From: Betaproteobacteria bacterium
Lineage (GTDB): Bacteria > Pseudomonadota > Gammaproteobacteria > Burkholderiales > SG8-39
Reading direction: 5' to 3'
Length of the DNA stretch: 8,975 bases
Assembly: GCA_016867955.1 (NCBI GenBank)
Contig: VGIE01000068.1
Coordinates: 1 to 8,975, forward strand
The notes beneath the pieces are model-generated. The model was not told where the DNA came from. It saw nothing but the letters and a program-made list of their open reading frames with translations, and searched no databases. This document shows, piece by piece, positions 5,746 to 8,975 of the stretch (within the stretch, counting starts at the first letter, position 1; every line of letters starts with the position of its first letter). Position numbers and translations under genes: made by a program.

Positions 5746-5776
5746 TCGCAATGCAGTGTCATCTTCATTCAATGGC

Positions 5777-5800
5777 GAGCGCAATCACGGACAGGCGCTC
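5777..5800 (-). terminator. Weak stem-loop after the lipoprotein gene
   Basis: GAGCGC (5777-5782) pairs with GCGCTC (5795-5800) around a 12-nt loop, a few bases beyond the TAG of the MliC-like gene on the minus strand. No T tract follows, so it would be at best a weak or Rho-assisted end. It is the only inverted repeat of this size between the two minus-strand units apart from the operator-like palindrome. Confidence 0.25.
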
Positions 5801-5805
5801 CGCTG

Positions 5806-6192
5806 CTATTTCTCGGCAACCACGCGCCTGCAGTTGGTCAGCACCGGCCTGCCGGCCTCCTCCAGCGAGGCCTCGTCGCCCTTGCTCATCAGCAGCGTGC
5901 TGCCGTTCGTGTAGCGGATGCCGGAGCCAGAGGGCGCCGGATCAAGCCGGAACTCGCGCTCGGGGAAGATCACCATCACCGGCTGTCCCGCCGTGCCGTA
6001 GCGCACCGCCAGGCGCTTGTTGCCGTCGCAGGTGTACTGCGTTGCCCCCGCGAGCCGCGGCGACTGCTGCTCGGTGGGTTCATTCATCCAGAACGCCAGG
6101 CGGGCGAACCTCTCGGTGCCGCAGCCGCCGAGCAGCGCGCCCGCAGCCAGCAACGCGCCGGTGCCGACCAGTCTCAGGGTGGACATGTTCAT
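5806..6192 (-). CDS. mliC: MliC-type lysozyme inhibitor lipoprotein
   Basis: The 128-residue product begins with a lipoprotein signal peptide (MNMSTLRLVGTGALLAAGALLGGCG) whose lipobox LGGC places the lipidated cysteine at residue 24. The mature part carries the MliC/PliC pattern: YTCDGNKRLAVRY (52-64), SGSGIRYTNG (88-97), LMSKGDEASL (101-110) and a late Cys121 that can bond with Cys54. In the family, the conserved Ser and Lys of the SG..Y and KGDEA segments insert into the active site of c-type lysozyme. The protein would sit in the outer or inner membrane facing the periplasm and protect peptidoglycan from host or predator lysozyme. The start codon overlaps the preceding stop as ATGA, so the two genes are translationally coupled; a second ATG two codons later is an alternative. 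The residues between Cys24 and about 50 form a linker. Confidence 0.85.
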   Translation of the reverse strand: MNMSTLRLVGTGALLAAGALLGGCGTERFARLAFWMNEPTEQQSPRLAGATQYTCDGNKRLAVRYGTAGQPVMVIFPEREFRLDPAPSGSGIRYTNGSTLLMSKGDEASLEEAGRPVLTNCRRVVAEK

Positions 6193-6842
6193 GTTGTTCC
6201 ATTCAGGGCATTCGGGGCCGCCGGCGGTACGCCGGCGGCCGCAGATCCGGGCTCCGGGTCGAAGCCGAAGCGCGCCGCCAGCCCGGCGGCGGCGACAAGC
6301 TCCGTCACCAGGCGCACACCGGACAATTCTACGTGCTGCGACCGCCCCGCGCGCAGGCCGGATAACAGTTCCCCGGCATCGATCGCCGCCCCGCCGGCCG
6401 CCCGCAGCCGCTCGAGCAGCGCGCCAAGATCGCGGTCCGCCACGGTGCCGACACCGAGGTCCGTCACCAGCAGCACGCCGCCGGTTTCGTCGAAGAGCAG
6501 CCGGCGCAGCGCGCCCGCCGGTGCACCGGTATGCGCCAGCCAGCCACGCGCGGCATCGTCGAGCCGAAACACCCAGGGCGTGCAATCCAGCCCGACAAAG
6601 ACACGTTGCGGGCCGTTCTGGAAGAACCAGCGTCCGCGCGGGTCGGGCTGGTAGTTGCGCGAGATGAAGCCGTTGAATGACGCATTGCCGATGCGCTCGA
6701 ATACCGCGGTGCCAGCCGGCGCTCCGCCCTCCGCAGGCTGGCGCCGCAACAGCCATTGGCCGCGCCGGTCCAGCCGCAGCCAGCCGAATACGTCGGGCAC
6801 ATTGGGCCAGCGCTGCATGGCGCGCAGCACGATGTCATCCAT
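6189..6842 (-). CDS. Conserved protein of unknown function, MDDIV...RWPNVP family
   Basis: The 217-residue product starts MDDIVLRAMQRWPNVPDVFGWLRLDRRGQWLL and continues with FISRNYQPDPRGRWFFQNGPQRVFVGLD, TPWVFRLD and AHTGAPAG. I recall the same blocks (MDDIV..A...WPNVP; RNY..D..G.W.FQNGPQRV.V.L; TPWV.RL) in uncharacterised proteins of roughly 200 residues from betaproteobacteria, listed under a DUF number (possibly DUF2946 or a neighbour, not verified). There is no signal peptide, membrane helix or known catalytic motif; it is probably cytoplasmic. The last 25 residues are Ala/Pro/Gly-rich and poorly conserved in appearance. The ATG at 6842 fits the family start, although AGGAA is rather far upstream. 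It is first in a two-gene unit with the MliC-like lipoprotein (ATGA overlap), which hints at, but does not prove, an envelope-related role. Confidence 0.75.
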   Translation of the reverse strand: MDDIVLRAMQRWPNVPDVFGWLRLDRRGQWLLRRQPAEGGAPAGTAVFERIGNASFNGFISRNYQPDPRGRWFFQNGPQRVFVGLDCTPWVFRLDDAARGWLAHTGAPAGALRRLLFDETGGVLLVTDLGVGTVADRDLGALLERLRAAGGAAIDAGELLSGLRAGRSQHVELSGVRLVTELVAAAGLAARFGFDPEPGSAAAGVPPAAPNALNGTT

Positions 6843-6882
6843 GGCTGCCGCCGGTTCCTGGCGCGATATGCGTCATGTGCGC

Positions 6883-6912
6883 AGTGTAGGGTCGCCCCCA
6901 TCGACGGTGCAA
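6883..6912 (-). promoter_or_regulatory. Candidate promoter for the unknown gene-mliC unit
   Basis: On the minus strand, TTGCAC (6912-6907), an 18-bp spacer and TACACT (6888-6883) lie about 40 bp before the start codon at 6842. The -10 matches four of six bases and the -35 three of six. It lies in the 148-bp divergent gap and overlaps no gene. Judged by eye; moderate at best. Confidence 0.3.
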
Positions 6913-6925
6913 TGGGTTGAACGGC

Positions 6926-6953
6926 ATGGCAGTGACCGGCGCGCGGCTATACT
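6926..6953 (+). promoter_or_regulatory. Candidate promoter for the CMD-like gene
   Basis: TATACT (6948-6953; five of six match to TATAAT) lies 37 bp before the start codon in otherwise GC-rich DNA. No good -35 box sits at 16-18 bp; ATGGCA (6926-6931) is the nearest. The divergent promoter region is shared with the minus-strand unit, so joint regulation is possible. Confidence 0.35.
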
Positions 6954-6990
6954 CCCCCGCACCGATACACTCATTCGCCGGAGGCGCACC

Positions 6991-7521
6991 ATGGCACGCA
7001 TTCCCTACCCCGACATCGACCTGCCCGCCTACAGGCCGATGGCCGACCGCGTGCGCAAGGAGCGCGCCGGCTGGGTCGGCAACATCCACAAGCTCATCAT
7101 GTACAGCCCGCAGGTGTTCGATGGCTACATGCACTTCCTCACCGCCATCCGCCAGCAGGCGGCGCTCGACGGGCGCTACCGGGAACTGGCCATCATGATG
7201 GTGGCGGCGATCAACGACGCCGACTACGAATTCAACGCCCACGCACCCTTTGCGCTGAAGGCCGGCGTCACGCAGTCGCAGATCGACGCCCTGCGCCGCT
7301 GCGAGCGCGCGCCCGACCTCGCCCCCGCCGACCGCGCGGTGATCGACTTCACCGAGGAGAGCACGCGGAACGTGCGCGTATCGGACGCGTGCTTCTCCTG
7401 GCTGCGCAGGCATTTCGACGAGCGCGACATCGTCGAGTTGACGCTGACCATCGGCTGCTACAACATGGTGTCGCGCTTTCTCGAGGCCATGCACGTCGAC
7501 CACGACTACCCGACCACGTAA
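6991..7521 (+). CDS. Carboxymuconolactone decarboxylase / AhpD-superfamily protein without CxxC
   Basis: The 176-residue product has the CMD helical core: YMHFLTAIRQQAALDGRYRELAIMMVAAINDADYEFNAHAPFALKAGVTQSQIDAL (residues 46-101). The block RELaIm.Va......YEfn.HapfAlkaGV is the family signature, with Glu65, Glu80 and His84 in the conserved places. The CxxC redox pair of AhpD is absent, so a peroxidase-reducing role is unlikely; such members are usually grouped with gamma-carboxymuconolactone decarboxylase-like proteins of unknown substrate. The second half (TLTIGCYNMVSRFLEAMHVD) is the usual closing helix pair. I chose the ATG at 6991 because a perfect GGAGG lies 6 bases upstream; the open frame extends further upstream only through DNA antisense to the neighbouring gene. 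It is a single gene, divergent from the unknown gene-mliC unit and convergent with clsB. Confidence 0.85.
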   Translation: MARIPYPDIDLPAYRPMADRVRKERAGWVGNIHKLIMYSPQVFDGYMHFLTAIRQQAALDGRYRELAIMMVAAINDADYEFNAHAPFALKAGVTQSQIDALRRCERAPDLAPADRAVIDFTEESTRNVRVSDACFSWLRRHFDERDIVELTLTIGCYNMVSRFLEAMHVDHDYPTT

Positions 7522-7604
7522 GGCCCCTCCCCGGCATCCAGGGCGGGCTGACGATTGATAATATTCATCATGTCCAGGTAATATGCGTATGGCTTCGCTA
7601 TCCA

Positions 7605-7625
7605 GCTTGATCATATCCATCAAGC
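7605..7625. repeat. Inverted repeat in the convergent spacer
   Basis: GCTTGAT (7605-7611) pairs with ATCAAGC (7619-7625), a 7-bp stem with a 7-nt loop, 17 bp beyond the clsB stop on the minus strand. No T tract follows in either direction. It lies in the AT-rich part (about 7548-7625) of the short gap between the CMD-like gene and clsB and might act as a weak bidirectional end. Confidence 0.3.
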
Positions 7626-7641
7626 CCTGCCACGGCAGTCG

Positions 7642-8802
7642 CTAGAGTTCGCGAGCGTACCCGACCACGCCCATGAGGAAACGAACCACGCCGTAGCTGA
7701 TCCAGATCGGCAGGCGCTTCCACAGCGGCTGGCGAAACCAGTGCTCGCGCGCCACGTGCAGCGCGCCCTCTTCCATGGCGCGGTGGAGCGAGACGCGCAA
7801 TTCGGCGGCAAAGCCGCGGTCATCCACCACCACGTTCGCCTCGCGCGCCAGGAACAGGCTGAAGGGGTCGATGTTCGACGAGCCCACCGTGGCCCAATGG
7901 CCGTCGATGACCGCCACCTTCGCGTGCAGGAAGCTCTTGTGGTATTCGTGGATCTCGACACCGGCCTCGAGCAGCGTTCCGTACAGGGCGCGCGAGGCAT
8001 GGTGCAGCAGCAGGTACTCGACGCGTCCCTGCAGCAGCAGCACCACGCGCACGTCGCGAGCGGCGGCCCGCACCAGCGCCTGCCGGAAGCGCCGCCCCGG
8101 GAAAAAATAGGCATTGGCGATGATGATCTCGTCGCGCGCGGCGTCGATTGCCGCAAGGTAGACGTCCTCGATGTCGGAGCGATGGCGGAAATTGTCGCGC
8201 ACCACCAGCGCGGCGCGCTGCGTACCGCGCGGCGTGCCGTCGGGCGCGATATCCGGGCGGTGGATCAGGCCCGGGCTGCCGTGCCCCCAGGCCACGCTGT
8301 TCCACAGGCGCAGCATGCTGTCATGGATCGCCGGCACCAGCGGCCCCTCGATCCGGACGGCATAGTCGTAGCGCGGCGGGATCTGGCCCGGCGTGTGCAT
8401 GTCGTCGATGATGTTGATGCCGCCGACAAAGGCCACACTCGCGTCGGCCACCACCAGCTTGCGGTGTAGCCGCCGCAGGCGCTCGCGCTTCAGCGTGAGC
8501 GGCGAAATCTTCGGCCTGAACACCAGCAGCCGCACCCCAGCCTCGCGCAGCTGCCGCTTGAGGAAGTCGTGCATGTCCTTGGCGCCGAAGCCATCGACCA
8601 TCACGTGCACGGCGACGCCGCGGCCGGCCGCATCGCACAGCGCCGCCGTTATGCGCCGCCCGGTATCGTCGTCCTCGTAGATGTAGGTCTCGAGGTGGAA
8701 CTCGACCCGCGCGGCGCGGATGGCCGCCTCGAGGGCCGGGAAATACTCGCTGCCAGTGCACAGCAGCTGCAGGCGGTTGCCAGGTGTCCAGTCCGGTTTC
8801 AT
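7642..8802 (-). CDS. clsB: Cardiolipin synthase B (phospholipase D superfamily)
   Basis: The 386-residue product carries two complete HKD motifs: His113-x-Lys115-x4-Asp120 in RLHRKLVVADASVAFVGGIN, and His293-x-Lys295-x4-Asp300 in SFLHAKVAVIDGHWATVGSSN, followed by IDPFSLFLAREANVVV. This arrangement, the start RLQLLCTGSEYFPALEAAI and the absence of N-terminal membrane helices match ClsB (YbhO) rather than ClsA. ClsB-type enzymes join phosphatidyl groups to make cardiolipin or phosphatidylglycerol at the inner membrane. The C-terminal WKRLPIWISYGVVRFLMGVVGY could be an amphipathic or membrane-touching end. Its start codon overlaps the stop of the preceding gene as ATGA, so both are co-transcribed and coupled. 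In E. coli the same order (ybhP-clsB) is followed by ybhN; here clsB is instead followed by a convergent gene. Confidence 0.9.
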   Translation of the reverse strand: MKPDWTPGNRLQLLCTGSEYFPALEAAIRAARVEFHLETYIYEDDDTGRRITAALCDAAGRGVAVHVMVDGFGAKDMHDFLKRQLREAGVRLLVFRPKISPLTLKRERLRRLHRKLVVADASVAFVGGINIIDDMHTPGQIPPRYDYAVRIEGPLVPAIHDSMLRLWNSVAWGHGSPGLIHRPDIAPDGTPRGTQRAALVVRDNFRHRSDIEDVYLAAIDAARDEIIIANAYFFPGRRFRQALVRAAARDVRVVLLLQGRVEYLLLHHASRALYGTLLEAGVEIHEYHKSFLHAKVAVIDGHWATVGSSNIDPFSLFLAREANVVVDDRGFAAELRVSLHRAMEEGALHVAREHWFRQPLWKRLPIWISYGVVRFLMGVVGYAREL

Positions 8803-8975
8803 GCGAGCGCCAGCCGCGCACTGAGAGCCGCGTGGTCGGAGATGCGCGACCAGGGCAAGCCATGGTGGACCTCGGTGTGCTGCACGACGAAGCCGCGCGT
8901 GTAGATGCGGTCCAGGCGTAGCAGCGGAAAACGGCTTGGGAAACTGCGCGCCGACTTGCCGCGGTGGTCGCGGAA
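8799..8975 (-). CDS. 3' end of an endonuclease/exonuclease/phosphatase (EEP) family gene, YbhP-like (partial)
   Basis: Only the last 58 residues and the TGA stop are inside the window; the gene begins beyond the right edge. The visible end reads SFPSRFPLLRLDRIYTRGF then SRISDHAALSARLAL. The pair LDRIY (active-site Asp-containing strand region) and SDHAAL (catalytic Asp-His) is the standard closing pattern of EEP-superfamily metal-dependent phosphodiesterases. The stop shares ATGA with the clsB start. In E. coli ybhP lies directly upstream of clsB, so a YbhP-type function is likely, although the substrate of that protein is not known to me. Confidence 0.8.
   Translation of the reverse strand, partial: FRDHRGKSARSFPSRFPLLRLDRIYTRGFVVQHTEVHHGLPWSRISDHAALSARLALA

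Noticed and set aside
7522..7552. Intrinsic terminator after the CMD-like gene
   Set aside because: GCCCCTCCC can pair with GGGCGGGC only with a mismatch and a G-U pair, and the following bases are not a T run.
6835..7623. 262-codon minus-strand frame through the CMD-like gene
   Set aside because: It is antisense to a clear family member that has a GGAGG site; only its first 20 residues, in the AT-rich spacer, look protein-like and these are reported separately.

Overview
The window looks like chromosomal DNA of a GC-rich proteobacterium, most likely a gamma- or betaproteobacterium. The grounds are strong G/C at third codon positions, clear GGAG-type ribosome binding sites, a YfcG-type glutathione transferase, an MliC lipoprotein, and a ClsB cardiolipin synthase preceded by an EEP-family gene as in the E. 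coli ybhP-ybhO pair. Genus cannot be read from the sequence. There are no RNA genes, no CRISPR array and no recognisable complete insertion sequence.

Layout. (a) 1-300, minus: 5' part of a gene for an exported coiled-coil protein with a BamE/SmpA-OmlA-like segment, running off the left edge. (b) 301-620: gene-free, visibly less GC-rich, and holding a repeated GTTWAAC-centred motif and overlapping inverted repeats; probably acquired or a mobile-element remnant. (c) 621-5647, minus: a compact six-gene cluster in transcription order: acyl-CoA dehydrogenase large subunit, acyl-CoA dehydrogenase small subunit, CurA-like NADPH-dependent reductase, RDD membrane protein, YfcG-like glutathione transferase, degenerate cupin. 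A sigma70-like promoter with a perfect 12-bp palindrome over the expected start point lies in front of it. (d) 5806-6842, minus: a two-gene unit joined by an ATGA overlap, an uncharacterised 217-residue protein followed by an MliC-type lysozyme-inhibitor lipoprotein. (e) 6991-7521, plus: a carboxymuconolactone-decarboxylase-like (AhpD superfamily) protein, divergent from unit d. (f) 7522-7641: a short spacer with an AT-rich island. (g) 7642-8975, minus: ClsB cardiolipin synthase and, overlapping its start codon by ATGA, the 3' end of an EEP-family nuclease/phosphatase gene.

How the genes may work together. The two dehydrogenases have complementary defects: only the first keeps the helix-G catalytic glutamate and the GGSNEIQ FAD signature, and only the second keeps the RxxFG motif. 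This is the pattern of the heteromeric (alpha2beta2) dehydrogenases known from actinobacterial steroid side-chain oxidation. They would make an enoyl-CoA; the CurA-like reductase (alkenal/enone double-bond reduction) and the glutathione transferase fit processing or detoxifying electrophilic unsaturated products. The substrate is unknown. No dramatic new system is evident; the points most worth following are the split dehydrogenase pair with its operator-like palindrome and the structured repeat region at 301-620.
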